Source: Protopterus annectens
Taxonomy: Eukaryota > Chordata > Ceratodontiformes > Protopteridae
Reading direction: 5' to 3'
DNA length: 64,000 nucleotides
Assembly (NCBI RefSeq): GCF_019279795.1
Contig: NC_056735.1
Span: 1,943,688,321-1,943,752,320, forward strand
The number at the start of each line of letters is the position of its first letter. Position 1 is the stretch's first letter. Shown here one piece after another: positions 1-12,319 of this stretch. The position numbers and the translations under genes were made by a program. Below the pieces are notes generated by a model that had not been told where the DNA came from, did not search any database, and worked only from the letters and a program-made list of their open reading frames with translations.

Positions 1-504
1 TTATGAACTAAAGTCAGATGACAAGAAGTGATGTCATCCTGCAAGCAAACCCATCAGTAATATTTGAAATATTAATTTAAGAACTCTCTGAGATAGAGAC
101 AGGGCATGTTTATTTTGTCTTTGACATGACAACAATAGCTGAAAGACTCACTTACCATATCTGTCTTGCCTGCCTCTGTAAGTAAGTTAACTAGAGTACA
201 GTAATTTCTCTTAGATACAGAAATGAATATTGTGAAGTATAGCGTAGATGTTTTCTTTATTTATTTGAGCCTGTCCTGCAATGTTGTTTTAAATATTTTC
301 TGTGATTTTGAACTCTGATGTAACTGTAATTACTTACTGAGTACTTGCTTGTTCTTTTATTATTTATTATTAAATATATTTAAACCTTTCATTGTGGCTG
401 ATATTTGTGAGGCATATTTAAGTTCTGAGGGTACTTGCATATTTATTTAGTGACATTGTGGGCCGCTCCTAATATCATTCCAGTGATTTGTCAAAAAAAA
501 CAAT
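1..504. other. AT-rich DNA without a recognised gene
   Basis: I see no coding frame with family motifs, no tandem structure and no RNA gene here. The stretch is AT-rich with short poly-T and poly-A runs and reads as non-coding or old repeat-derived sequence. Confidence 0.5.
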
Positions 505-562
505 AATATAAGTCAAACATATGGGCAGTCTGCAAATATCTGTACAGTTGAGAGGTATGTCT
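505..562 (+). repeat. fragment of dispersed 'repeat X' (end portion)
   Basis: A short piece reading roughly CTGCAAATATCTGTACAG then TTGAGAGGTATGT matches the ends of longer copies at 8,110-8,368 and 18,208-18,285 and, inverted, at 5,690-5,975. Family identity is unknown; it may be the terminus of a DNA transposon. Confidence 0.45.
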
Positions 563-584
563 ACAGACTGTATATATACTGGAT

Positions 585-707
<123 letters not shown>

Positions 708-739
708 TATGTACATGTATGCATCTTAACCTCCTTTCA

Positions 740-1745
740 CTCCCACCATCTCATGCTCTTTCACTCCCCAACACTCCCTCTATTCTTGACCCTATTTGAT
801 CCTAGAGATATTGTACACCTCTCTCCTCAGCTACTTAATAATCTTAATTCTTTATACTTCCCACCCAAATTCTATAATACCTATAGTCTTTCAAGTTCCT
901 TACAGGAACAACTTAAACTTTTCTCCAAACTAAAATATCTCACATTACACTGGCTCACCTTTATTAAATCCCTGCCTGGCATACACCCAAACCCAGGCCC
1001 CAGCAATCCTACATCTATTGACCCTACTCATCCTCCAAACTCTACAAATAATAACTACCCCTTCACATCACTCAAATCACCTAACTCAGACATACATATA
1101 ATTCACTTTAATCTTAGAAGCCTTCTCAATAAAATTTGAGACTTCCATGTTGTGCTTGCACTCTACTCCCCAGACATAACCATAATTACTGAAACCTCTA
1201 ATAACAACTGAGGAATTAGTACCTCCTGGCTATTGTCTTGTTAGAAAGGATAGATTATCCACTCATTGTGGTGGTATTGCTATAATGTACAAGGACCACC
1301 TCAACTTATCTTAGCTCTCCATCATGCCAAGATAGCTTCCCACAACTGAAATTCTAACAACATGCTTACAAATTAACACCCAAAAATCTATCATTCTAAT
1401 AGTCATTTATCTCCCACCTGCTAAAAACCTCTTACACATTGAACATTTTTTAGAATGGGTGTCATCCACCTTTTCTCAAGGGACTATAGTACTTGGTGAT
1501 TTTTCTATTGACTGGTTTTACTGCTCCTCTAACTCCCCTACCAACTTTGTCAACCTTTATGCCTTTACTCAAAATATTTCTCAATCAACACATATAGACA
1601 GTCTGAAATAAGCATTCTGTACTTGACTATATCTTAATGAATAAATCCAATTACAACTATGGCACAGGTTGCCTATTTGATTCTCTAAGTGATCACCACC
1701 CCACTTACCTTATCAGAAAATGTTCTCAGAATCTAAATAATATTA
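740..1745 (+). pseudogene. LINE-A N-terminal part with 2A-like motif and endonuclease remnant
   Basis: An open stretch runs to a stop near 1,139 and contains GIHPNPGP (978-1001), matching the conserved end of 2A ribosome-skipping peptides, where Gly-Pro is the break site. Right after it comes IHFNLRSLLNK, the usual start of LINE endonucleases (NxRSL). Further motifs survive in other frames: ITET near 1,180, YLPP near 1,405 for YRPP, LGDFSIDW at 1,492-1,515 and SDHH at 1,688-1,699, which are the GDFN and SDH active-site blocks. Several stops and frame changes inactivate it. The family role is nicking target DNA to prime reverse transcription; that is family knowledge, not activity seen here. 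Confidence 0.75.
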
Positions 1746-1754
1746 TTTATTGAT

Positions 1755-3939
1755 ATGTACGCAATAAAAAAACAGTTCTCCCCCTCCCTATTTAACAGCC
1801 TGTTACAGGAATATGACTGGTCACCCCTAAAAACCCTCAACTTGGATGAAGAAGTTCGGTACTTTAATAATGCATTCCTGCAAATTATAAATAATCTTGC
1901 TCCTTTCATGAAAATATACTCTAAGTCCAAACAACTTCCTTACTTAACCAAAGAGACTATCCTTCTGCTAAAACAGTGGGACAAAGCCTGATCCCACTAT
2001 CACTAAAACAAAAATAGTAACAATTATGCAACCTACCAACAGTTCAGAAATCAGGCCAAAAACCAAATTAGCCAGGAAAAAAAGACTTATTTCCAATCAT
2101 CTCAACAAAACTTCCAAAACAACCCTCAAAAATTCTGGCAATCTATCAACCTCCTCCTAAAACTAGGAAGACCTACCATTCCTCCCCCAACAGCTAATGA
2201 CACCACTGGATGTATTGCTAAGCAATTCAATACCCACTCCATCACTTCCATTACCTCATTACTAAATAACAATATCAACTCCCCACTTTCCTTACCATCT
2301 CCACCCTCTGACCCCAATACTCCTCCTTTTTCTCTTAAACCAGTCCCAACTAATTATATACAAAGCCTCCTAACCAAAATAAAACCATGTACTCCTGCTG
2401 TAGATCAGTTACCTGGAGAATTTCTTAAACTTGCTGCTCAATCTATCTCCTGTCCTATGTCTATTCTTATTAACCACTCTATCTCTGAACAGTATGCCCC
2501 CCTGCTTTGGAAAATATCTCATATCATACCCGTTCAAAAAGGAGGCCTCTCTAACAACCTTTCCAAATATAGGCCCACAGCCATACTCTCTCCACTTGCC
2601 AAAATCTTAGAAAAATACTTACATAAACAGACTCTAGACCACCTTCTAATACATAACCTTCTATCTTCCACTCAACATGGCTTCTACCCCAAACATAGTA
2701 CTAACACTGCCCTAAGTTTCACCAATACTGTAAATCACCTCATAAACAATAACCACATTGTCTCTGCCACCTTCCTTGATATGTCAATAGCCTTTGACAC
2801 TGTATCCCATCAAATACTCCTAAACAAACTTGCCTCTCTCAATGTCATCTCCAGTACACCCCAATGGTTCTACAGCTACCTCTCCAGCCATAAACAAGCC
2901 ACCTTATAGGAACATAAACTATCAACCCTTTTTCCTATCACCGTCGGTGTTCCACAAGACTCTTTCTTAGGTCCACTTTTCTTTATTACCTTTACCAATG
3001 ATCTCTATACTGCTGCATCACCTGCCTCTATCATACAATATGCTGATGATGCTTCCCTTATTTGTTCTTCCACCCTCCATAAATTAACTCCAAGTAAAGT
3101 CTCAGACTGTCCTCAATAATATTGAAGAATACCTCTCAGACCACCAACTGATCTTAAACGCAAACAAGACCAAACTTATATTTTCAAATCCTTCCACTAA
3201 AAACCAACAAAAACATCTCTCTATATTCGCTGCTAATGGTAAATAGATTGAACCTGTCAAATATACTAAGCTCCTTGGTGTTACCCTAGACTTTAACCTA
3301 ATATTTGACAGACATATTGCTTTAACAATCAAAAAAGTCCACACAAAATTAGGTGCTCTCTACATGTCTAAACTATATCTGTCTAACCATGCTAGAATTG
3401 CTACTCCAAGAACTCACTTACTTTCCACCCTTTTCTATAGTTCACAAATCTTCACAAACCTTTGTAAATATGATCTGAATAACCTAGAATCTTGCTGTAA
3501 TAAAATTGCCAAATTTGCCACAAACCTTCCTCATAGAACACATCATTGTATAGCCCTCCAAAAACTAAACTGGACTGAACTCCCAGAATTACTAGCCCTA
3601 AACCAACTAATAGTGGCTCACTCCATTATTTATAACATCGACTATTGCCCAGCCTTATCTAACCTCATACAACCCTATTCCAACCTTAACTCCCTCATGT
3701 CTGCTGATAAAAACTTACTCAAAGTCATCAAATCCCACAGTACTCGTGGTGGTTCTTTATACAGCTACTCCATAGCCAAAACTTGGAATTCCCTTCCCCA
3801 GCATTTGCTATCTATCCTAAATACCCATAGCTTCAAACAGCTACTTCAAATTATTTGTCCAATCACTGGCTTTGCTCCTGTACTACCCCTGACTAAGCAA
3901 ACACACTTCCCACCTACTGTGTTTTTTCTATGTAACTAA
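1755..3939 (+). pseudogene. LINE-A reverse transcriptase remnant
   Basis: The RT starts after a linker and includes a long open piece at 2,457-2,909 with HIIPVQKGG, KYRPTAILS, QHGFYPKHST and FLDMSIAFDTVSH (palm motif A). A TAG at about 2,907 ends that piece, but homology continues with GVPQDSFLGP and YADD (3,036-3,050), the catalytic motif C. A frameshift near 3,095 leads to NANKTKLIF and the thumb and C-terminal region, open at 3,364-3,939 and ending in a natural-looking stop. Length and order match other L2-like LINE proteins. Two stops and at least one frameshift make it non-functional. Confidence 0.85.
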
Positions 3940-4209
3940 ATATTGTTTAATTTCTATTGTTGTTGCTAATACCATACTTGACTATTCTAGTTTGATGTGT
4001 GACTTGTCATCATACATTAACTTGTTTCAACACTATACTTTATTATTATGTAAACTGTCATGCTAATCTTTTTGATACTTTAACTACCACATCTTAGAAT
4101 AAATATTGTAAACTTATTTTCTGGGAGCTTTTCTTCCTGGGTCTCCGCTGAAAACAGGCTTTTTTTATAGCCCAATCGGACCCTACCCAGTTACCAAATG
4201 TAAATAAAT

Positions 4210-5689
4210 CTGCATAGAGCTGCGTATATCTGTACATAGGTATGCAGTGGTGTTTCAGAGGTGTACCTCTCAACCTAAGAGTTAGTTGGAACTGTATTGG
4301 CAGATTTTGTTTTCAATGGCCTGTAGAGTTTTTTTTTTTTTTTTTTTTACTTTGGGAAGTGAAAATTTTGGAAATGAAGACCTTCTGTTTTGAAAAAAAA
4401 AAAAAACTGACAATCTGTGCTCCTATAGAACATCACTTTTTCTGGAGGGGTTGACTTACTCAAGGTTGTTTGACTGTGAAGTTAGTACAGGTAGACAAGA
4501 GAGCTTTGCTTTGTTTGAATTTGGTGGGATTCATCTTCTTGATTTGAATCAAGTACAGTAAATGTATTCAGTATGAGACCACGTCACTAATAAATTTAAT
4601 ACCCATTATTTATCAAAATATTGATTAAAGCTTGACTTCATTTTTGCTTTCAAAGACTGCAAAAATGGGACATTACTGAAAAGCATCTGAATGTACAGTA
4701 AGAAGTAAAAGGACATAAAGGATAAACACCATTACAGTAAGGTGAAATAAACTGAGTAAATGGTTTCCCATGAAACAAAATGAGCTATAATCTTTTTTTT
4801 CTCGACATAATAAATGACCGAATTGTGATTGTGCTAATTAAAATTGATGTTTAAGTACAAATTCTTGAATACAATATTTTATTTCAGTTCTGCTGAAATA
4901 TTCCTAAGTTTATTTAGCTACAAAGAAACAATATAATAGCTTATCTTGAGCAGGCTTCTGCAGATTTATGACTTGGTTTCACTGTTTAGATTCCACTCAG
5001 CAGTGCATTAAGTCACATTTCCATGTGGTTAGAATCAGGCAATTTGTATTTCATTGCATCCAAGGGTTTTTGGATGAGGTTCAGCAAGGCTTTTCAGCAA
5101 CACACCGTTCTTTTCAGCTTTTCACTTTCTCTTCTTTCATGGCATTTTATAGCCACTGTTAAAAAGGTCATGTTGTTACACCTTTTCAGTGTGTATCCTC
5201 TCCATTTACTATTGCACCTCCTATTGTTAGTTTCCTTGGCAGTTGTAAAAGGTGCTCATTAAAAGCTGTATTGGTGAGATCTACCATTCAGGTCATTCAT
5301 CTCAGTGATCTCAGAAGATCTCAGGTTCTGATACAATGCTTTTCATCTTGCTTTGGTGATACTGTTTTGTCAGAACAATATACCATGAACAATGCAATGG
5401 AATAAGAAGAAGAGTTAATTGAATGATGACACAAAGATTGTTGAGGCTAATTAAGTAGAAACTGTACTAGGCAAAAATGTATTTTTCCATTATTTTTCCA
5501 AACACATACACGTACATGCATATACCCACACAGCCACACACACATATAAAATATAGCTAGATATATTCACTTACATTCTCTGATGCTTGCATTATTAAAC
5601 ATTATAGGGAATGCTACAATGCATCTTTGCAACCTGTTGGTGCAAGATTACAAGGCAGTGAATCTTATCCTGTACAGGTTGGCAGCATA
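4210..5689. other. no recognised gene; AT-rich with homopolymers
   Basis: This stretch contains poly-T at about 4,329-4,349, poly-A at about 4,395-4,407 and short (CA) runs near 5,510-5,545. No frame carries recognisable motifs. Short frames at 4,242-4,454 and 4,968-5,262 look random. Confidence 0.5.
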
Positions 5690-5975
5690 CGTCTCAACAG
5701 TTTAGATTCTCACACAATGTCCTGATTTTTGCCTTAGATTTTTGTCTGTTCCTTATAAAATGTGTGGTTTTCATTCAGGTTATTGAGGATTGAAGTCAAT
5801 GACAGACTTTTGAGTTTCAGACGTTATGTCCTTCAGAAAATGTACGCTAATGCAAAATCTTTTATTCTGGCAGTTCCCTGTGTTTATAAGAGCAATAATT
5901 AAAATCTGTCCCTGATGTTGGGTTTTTGTCTTCTCATTATTTTTGGCTTTGCCCAGATTTCTTGCACAAAGAGCT
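5690..5975 (-). repeat. dispersed 'repeat X', inverted copy
   Basis: From TCTCAACAG near 5,692 through TTATTTTTGGCTTTGCCCAG near 5,958, this sequence aligns with the reverse complement of 8,110-8,368. The match includes the blocks TATGTCCTTCAGAAAA and CTAATGCAAAA and the FGF(A/V)Q-encoding stretch. The two copies are clearly diverged. The family is not identified. Confidence 0.7.
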
Positions 5976-6062
5976 TGAATGATATTGGATATTGGTGGCG
6001 GACAGTCCATCAAAGTAATTGCACACAATACAAACACATGCATGTGTATATGTGCACAGTTG

Positions 6063-6063
6063 T

Positions 6064-6137
<74 letters not shown>

Positions 6138-6280
6138 CACACACACACACAACTGCACACCATGCACACAGCACAAACACAAACTCACATACGCACACAT
6201 CATACACACGCACGCACACCACACATGCACACTGCACACACACACACACCCACCACGCACACAAACACGCATACACATGC
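6063..6280. repeat. (CA)n microsatellite, long and interrupted
   Basis: A nearly pure CA tract of about 70 bp is followed by imperfect CA-rich sequence with CATG, CACG and CCAC interruptions. Several frames are open on both strands only because the repeat lacks stops. Confidence 0.95.
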
Positions 6281-8109
6281 TTCACTGTTAAACTGAGGCT
6301 TATTTCTTACTTACATTTATACTGAACAGGAATCATAAAAAGCTTCTGGATATGGCTTGGAGCATTTGCCTTTAGGATATACATCAAGCTGCCTTTTAAA
6401 CTTAAACGTATTATTGTTTTGAAACAGTAAGATGAGAAATTTCTCTTTCCATTATTCTGGTATATACTGCTTCCCTGAGCTACACCATGTTTTGCTAATT
6501 CTAGTGTCCACTTTCATAGTTACAGTATTCAGACTTGCTTTGGCCTCTGTGTATCCTGTCAGTTAGATGATGTGGTTCAAATACTGCCAGATCATAGAGG
6601 GTTTTAAGGACAAAACAGAGATCCCCTGAGATAGTGATTACAACTAGAAGGCTTTTAAAACAACTTTATAATGTAAGTCTCAGACTCTGAAATTCCTTTG
6701 CTTGATCAATTCTTTCAATGCGATACAGACAATGTAAAATATATATATATTTTAAATCATCTATATGGGAATCAGTACAGTCAGGTAATTTTTAGTTAAC
6801 TTTCATAATATAAGCCTCACATGTAAGGTATTCTTTTTCAAAATAAATTTAACTCCCTGACTGTCTATATCTCTTTGTCTAATATACAACAAGGCCTCAA
6901 TATATGCAGGAATATGTATCACCAAAACTTTTGTACAGGAATGAGCATTAAATAAGGTCAGCTATTAATATAATACAGAATCAAATATATTGCCCAGATT
7001 CTTTCAGCTTCTCATTTAACTTAGCTCAGAATAATTTTTTCACCAAATCATGATTCACTGAATCATTTCTTTAATCCAGAAAATATTTCATTATTTGAAA
7101 TAAGAATTTTTTGCTTGATTTAATAACTGCAGCGCTGGTTATATGTACAGTATACTATTTTTTTTTTCTGAACTGTTTGCATCTATAGAAAAATTAAATG
7201 AGTAAATGAGTCATCACATTTCAAACATCTGTGAAATGGATCTTACACAATATAACAAAGTTTGTGGACCTGCTCTTAGAACTTTCAGCACTGATGTTTA
7301 TCAGTTCAAAGGAGATTGCTTGTCTCATATCATGAAAAATGGCTTCCAATATGAGCAGATAAAAGTTATATACATAAGTGGTATGTACTTAGCATAAATT
7401 TGACTGTGTTTACCTCTTGCCTTATGGGAATATCCTTAAAAGTATAATGACTGATCAGTCTAAACATTGCAGTTTAATTCCCTGACTGCTTAGTTGTTTG
7501 TGTATTGTGGTTATACAGTCTTGGATATGTCATCATAGCACCTGGGGAGTGCAAGCAACTCCCCCACTTTTTTGTGATAAATGATGTCCCGATGTCCTTA
7601 CCATACTCCTTGAAAGATGGATATTGAAGGAACAGATTTCAAAAGTGGCAGTAGTACTGCAGAGAAAATTTTTGGAAAAATAAGGTCCATTTAAAACACT
7701 ACAATTAGCCAATTCAGCAGTCCCATAAGAGCAATAGAAGTTTACACATTTCACCATGAGAGGCAGTCCAGTGGTTGTTCCTACCAGGACTGTGCAGTCA
7801 AAAGGACAGACAGCTGTAGTGGCAAGACAGTTACTACTGGGATACAGCAGGGTGAGGAATTGTGGAGGTGTTCATTACATCATCATGCTCTCCGTTCAGA
7901 AGATGTGTAATCGGTTACAGTTGTGCTAGCATTTAGGGAGGATGCAGCAACATTTAAAGACATACCGGCTGCAGTACTACATAAGTGTATGCCAAAGGAA
8001 GTTGATGTGGACATCTGGCTAATGCCACTGAAAAGGGCATTACAAAATTGATGAGATGCACAGGATGTAAGGGACACTCCATGCTGCAAGTCTAACATCT
8101 GAGCACAAA
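6281..8109. other. no recognised gene
   Basis: AT-rich unique-looking sequence with short frames only, for example 7,206-7,397 (+) and 7,533-7,757 (-). None shows a domain, splice context or repeated copy in this window. Confidence 0.45.
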
Positions 8110-8368
8110 AATCCTGAACAAAGCCAAAAGTAATGAGAGGAAAATGCCCCAAATCAGAGACATATTTTAAACATTTTTATAAATGTAGAACATTATCAGA
8201 ATAACATGTTTTGCATTAGAAGAAATTTTTCTGAAGGATATGAATTCTGAAACTGAAATGTCATTACTTAGCAACTTGAAAACCACCAATTATATGAGAA
8301 GCAACCCCAAAAGGTAAGGGAAAAATCTAGACATTCTGCAAAAATCTGGACTGTTGAGAGATATGTCC
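8110..8368 (+). repeat. dispersed 'repeat X', longest copy
   Basis: This copy ends with two CAAAAATCTGGAC-like blocks followed by TGTTGAGAGATATGT. Matching ends occur at 505-562 and 18,208-18,285, and the whole copy is inverted at 5,690-5,975. Ends that recur with a sharp boundary suggest a transposon terminus. Confidence 0.7.
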
Positions 8369-8647
8369 CACAGAATCATGCACAGTATTTGCCACCACGT
8401 ATGTCACTGTGAATAATATCTAGCTGACTGATGAGAGTTGCATAATGAGGCATGCTGCTTATGATGGGGATGCACGTCACCTTTGTGTGATGATTACTGC
8501 AGCTAATATTTATGATCTTGGAGCCAGTCTTCTATGTTAATGAGTGGGAGTTCCCCAACTGGAAAGGTTTGCATGATAATACAGGTTTGTGGGAGCAAGT
8601 TATGTTGGTGACCTTGGTATACTGTCTAATCACAAGTAAGATCCAAG

Positions 8648-8729
8648 CTGTGTATGGTACCATTTTGCAGTCATAACTGACCAATAAGAGCCAGACTGTG
8701 TATGGTACCATTTTGCAGTCATAACTGAC
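8648..8729. repeat. 34-bp direct duplication, 48-bp period
   Basis: The segment beginning CTGTGTATGGTACC occurs at 8,648-8,681 and again at 8,696-8,729 with no difference that I can see. A 14-bp spacer separates the copies, so it is a recent small tandem duplication. Confidence 0.9.
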
Positions 8730-10949
8730 ATTACTGCAGTTAACAGCTGTATGCTAAGACAAAGATTTGTTATAATGGATTTTGAGTGGACATTATACAA
8801 TGCCCTCCACTGATCCTTCCCTGAGGCAAGTGCATGTGGCTGTTAATTTCAGCTTGTCCAAATATTATGGTGTTGCATCCATTAATTGGAGTTGTAGTTT
8901 CATTATCTGCATGTATCTTCATTTAACATTGAAGATAAGCATCTCCTTGCAATAATATACCTCACTCCTACTGAAACTGGTAATAAGTATGATGACTTAT
9001 GAGACCGATGCTCCCATGATGCCATTCAGCTCTATGAATGATTTAAATGACAACTATGTTCATGGTACATCCAGGAAGTATGACATACATGACCTCAAGC
9101 ACAGCACCTTCCACCACTATTCTCAGCATTTGTTGATGATCAGCATCAACTAATAGCTGCTTTCCTGTCCTGTACTCAGAATAATATGGAATATTGGTAC
9201 AACCCTCTCATGGTACTTTGGAGTTCCAACACAATTGTATGCATGAATTGTTGGGTGGCCGTATCACTGAAAAGAACTGTAAGAACATGTTTCAGGAGGT
9301 AGATGTCTGGAGATTACCACCATCACCTTTTAGGAGATAGTGGGTATAAAACAGGAATGTCCTATGCTAACTCTTGAGGGAGAAAAATTCCTTCAATGCA
9401 ACAGACTTCATTCAGGCTGTTGTGCACCACTTGATATTGCAGAGCATTGTGCTTTGAAACATAAAATAATGGTATATGTAGTGGCGGATGAGGCTGATCA
9501 TTCCCTGTCTATATTAGTCTTACATTATGTACATGCCATGGCCCACTATAACTCTACACTATGATGCGAGACTCCACACTTTGGATTTTGTGACACATGG
9601 AGAGTCCTGTGACCGATATTTTCTGTCACACAAAAATATATATGTTCTGCTACAGTGTACCTTGATGATAATATGATACAATTATATGATGCTGAATTTT
9701 GTGTTAACATTCCATGTTGTCATTAACATCATGTTGACCAGGATACATGTGCTATTCTGTGTGATTGCCATTAATTGACCTGCCTGGTAGTGATTCTATT
9801 ACAGACATTCACATCTACAATAGAGCATTCAATCAGTATGTCATGGCATCTTGTCAACATCTCCCACTTAAACTACCCCCATCATGTCTCATGTGATACG
9901 ATGCACAGACAGGTTGCAGGCTGGTGGCTACGGAGTACGTTTCACTAATGGATTTTTTTATGGACTTCTGTGTGCATTGCTGTGGATTGTGTATTTGGAT
10001 GGTCATCCCAGTATATGCCAAAATATCAACGATATGGACAGCCTGTGGAACATGTTTTGACACAGCCTAGATTTGTCTCATAAAATATATTGATATGTTG
10101 CGAATGAGAAAAAATGTATTGTGCACATGTTTTCTGTGACCTTAGTTATGAGGACACTGGGGTAGCTCATGTGCACAAGCATATTCTCATGTTTGCTTGA
10201 ACATACTCTTCTGGACAGTAATTCTCTCTTGGGTCTTCAATACATTGCATTCCAGTGGTAAATTTACCTCACACATGATTACTTCATTACAATTAGTACT
10301 GCATATATGAAGAGGGGAGATTTATTTCAGGCAATTTAAATTGTAAAACTGTAACCAGATGTCCAAAAAAGGATACTCTTGACTCATGTGCCTCAAGTAA
10401 ATGTCCCCTTTTTTCACATATGCCATACTAATTCCTTTAATATTGCACAATGCACTGTATTTTACATTAATAATGTTCATTGAAATTAAGATTTCTTAGT
10501 ATAATTTGCATGTTTCCTGCATGGATAATAGTATAAAGGGTATGTGCATGTCAGTAATAAGTGAGGTGTATGCTTGTTACATTCATCCAAGGTACTGCTA
10601 CATCTGCACTTCATCGCCCACTACATATATGCTGGATACTAATAGGATATTATAATATTTCTGTGTCCTTTTGACATTAGCATCACTCTGTCACTGCTAT
10701 TACATATCTCATGACGTGTCATTATCTTTCTTCATCACTGTGTTGACACATGCAGCGAATTATACAGCAAAATCCACACTGGAATATAGAGAAAAAAAGC
10801 TCAAAAAAGTAGTTTTAAGCATACTCCACTTTAATGCATCTGCTTTTCTCATCTCCAGAACACTTCAACAGAAGTACCCTCTCACTGTTTAAATGAAAAA
10901 CAGCCAGTCGCATTATAAAAGTAATTAATCAATTCAACTAAGTTCATTT
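8730..10949. other. no recognised gene
   Basis: Moderately AT-rich sequence. I examined the frames at 9,340-9,564 (+), 9,854-10,063 (-) and 10,671-10,892 (+) and could not tie them to any family. It may be an old transposon body, but no conserved motif is convincing. Confidence 0.4.
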
Positions 10950-11104
10950 AATTCATCATAATTTATACATAAATAAAAAAGCACTTGATAACAAGGAAGC
11001 TGCTTTCACAAAAAACAAGCATATTGATTTTACCTATTTTTGATTATGTTATTCTTCACAATTGTTTTTAACCTCCTATCTTTGAGAAAGCATTTTATAC
11101 TGAT

Positions 11105-11899
11105 ATTCAGCCCTGGATGTTATCTGCTCTCAGTTTTAAATGCCACATGGTTTCCCTTTTTTTTCTACATGACTCCTATAGTCACCTCCCCTCATATCTT
11201 CTGGTACATGTTCCAGCACAAAGACATTTTCTTAAACTTAGTACACTGAATAGTATGTTTGTAAAGGATGTTATTAGTATTTTTTCTCCTAATAGCATAA
11301 AGGTGCTCTTTAATTCTTTTACTTAGGGATCTGGTAGTCATCCTAGTATATAGAATGTTTCACAGCCTGAACAAACACCAAGATAAACTACACCTTTAAT
11401 AATACAAAGATATTTACCAGTAACATTAATTATGGTGTCATCATAGGATAAAATAATATAAGGGCTTTCACTAATAAATCTACTTGGGTTACACATCCCT
11501 CATTTATAATTGTCCACACCATTAATGGTAGGAACACCAATTACTAATGTGCTATCATTTTGCAACATTGTTTTAAGTGTATTCTTTTTCTTATAAACAA
11601 AAAATGGTCTATCACCTACTGCCCTATAAATATCTGACTCCATTGTAAAAAACACCAATTGTTACTAATAATGCTCTGAATGTGTAGGTTGTCTACTGAC
11701 ATATCCAAACTACAAACTAAGGTTTAGTTATTCACCGTATTGTCTTCTACTTTTTTATCTAAAAGTTTCCATATAATAGGAGTAAAATAAGTGTCTCTCT
11801 TATCTAAAATTTCTTTGCCACTAATTATTAGTTGTTCTCTATTATATAACCCCTTTCTACAAAGAGAGAGCTGATAACTTTTTTAAGCATTTCTTAAAA

Positions 11900-11900
<1 letters not shown>
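11105..11900 (-). pseudogene. PLE-1 C-terminal part with GIY-YIG endonuclease remnant
   Basis: On the minus strand, blocks for the post-RT region (DKRDTYFTPIIWK near 11,790) lead to GVVYLGVCSGCETFYI, a stop, then MTTRSL-like and IKEHLYAIR sequence. This corresponds to the GIY, YIG and KTxR...EH blocks of PLE endonucleases. A final GLNI-like block near 11,110 matches the usual domain end. In active elements this nuclease nicks DNA for priming. Several frame changes occur, so no product is expected. Confidence 0.75.
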
Positions 11901-11930
<30 letters not shown>

Positions 11931-11934
11931 AAAA
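11896..11934. repeat. (AAAT)n microsatellite
   Basis: About eight AAAT units end in poly-A inside the PLE-1 sequence, just before the SINE insertion site. Confidence 0.9.
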
Positions 11935-11960
11935 AAGAAGAGATCATTAGTAAGCAATCC

Positions 11961-12304
11961 CTGGGGCAGCTGAGGTGGTGCAGCAGTCAACGTTGTCACC
12001 TCACAGCAAGAGGTTCTCCGGTTCAATCCTCAGTTGGGGTGCCTTCTGTGCGGAGTCTGTATGTCCTCCATGTGGTCATGTGGGTTTCCTCCAGGTGCTC
12101 CAGTTTCGTCCCACATCCCAAAGACATGCTGTAGGTGGATTGGACACTCTAAATTGGCCCTAGGTGTGAGTGCTTGTGTGTGTCTTCTGTGGAAGATTGG
12201 GCACCGGGCTGGAAACTCAACACCGTAAAACTCCACTGCCAATCATGAGCGGACAGGTGATCCACTGTGGAGACCCCTAACTGGGAAAAAGCCGAAAGAA
12301 GAAG
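11961..12304 (+). mobile_element. tRNA-headed SINE (type 1 tail) inserted in PLE-1
   Basis: The head carries GGTGGTGCAGCAGTCAACG (box A-like) and GGTTCAATCC (box B-like), pol III promoter features of a tRNA-derived SINE. The body reads GTGCCTTCTGTGCGGAGTC and continues with a core of CCAAAGACATGCTGTAGG. The tail is CTAACTGGGAAAAAGCCG. Imperfect target-site duplications flank it: ATTAGTAAGCAATCC at 11,946-11,960 and ATTAGTAATCAATCC at 12,305-12,319, with one mismatch. A seed CTTGTGTGTGTCTT lies at the place where the 34-kb copy has a long (TG)n. Confidence 0.88.
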
Positions 12305-12319
12305 ATTAGTAATCAATCC

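Larger units (their letters stand above)
715..4209 (+). mobile_element. L2-like LINE, nearly full length, decayed (LINE-A)
   Basis: In order on the plus strand are an N-terminal segment, a 2A-like motif, an apurinic-type endonuclease remnant, a reverse transcriptase remnant, a C-terminal segment and a 3' UTR ending in AAATGTAAATAAA. The YADD-type RT, the FLDxSxAFD motif and the GVPQ motif place it near L2/CR1-type LINEs; close similarity to LINE-B suggests one family. Stops and frameshifts show it is dead. The 3' UTR (about 4,115-4,209) is shared with LINE-B and with the SINE at 39,832-40,078. The 5' limit is set by the end of the (TA)n tract and is approximate. Confidence 0.8.

Noticed and set aside
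5780..6325. Overlapping Cys-Val and His-Thr rich frames on both strands
   Set aside because: They come from the (CA)n microsatellite, which lacks stops in several frames.
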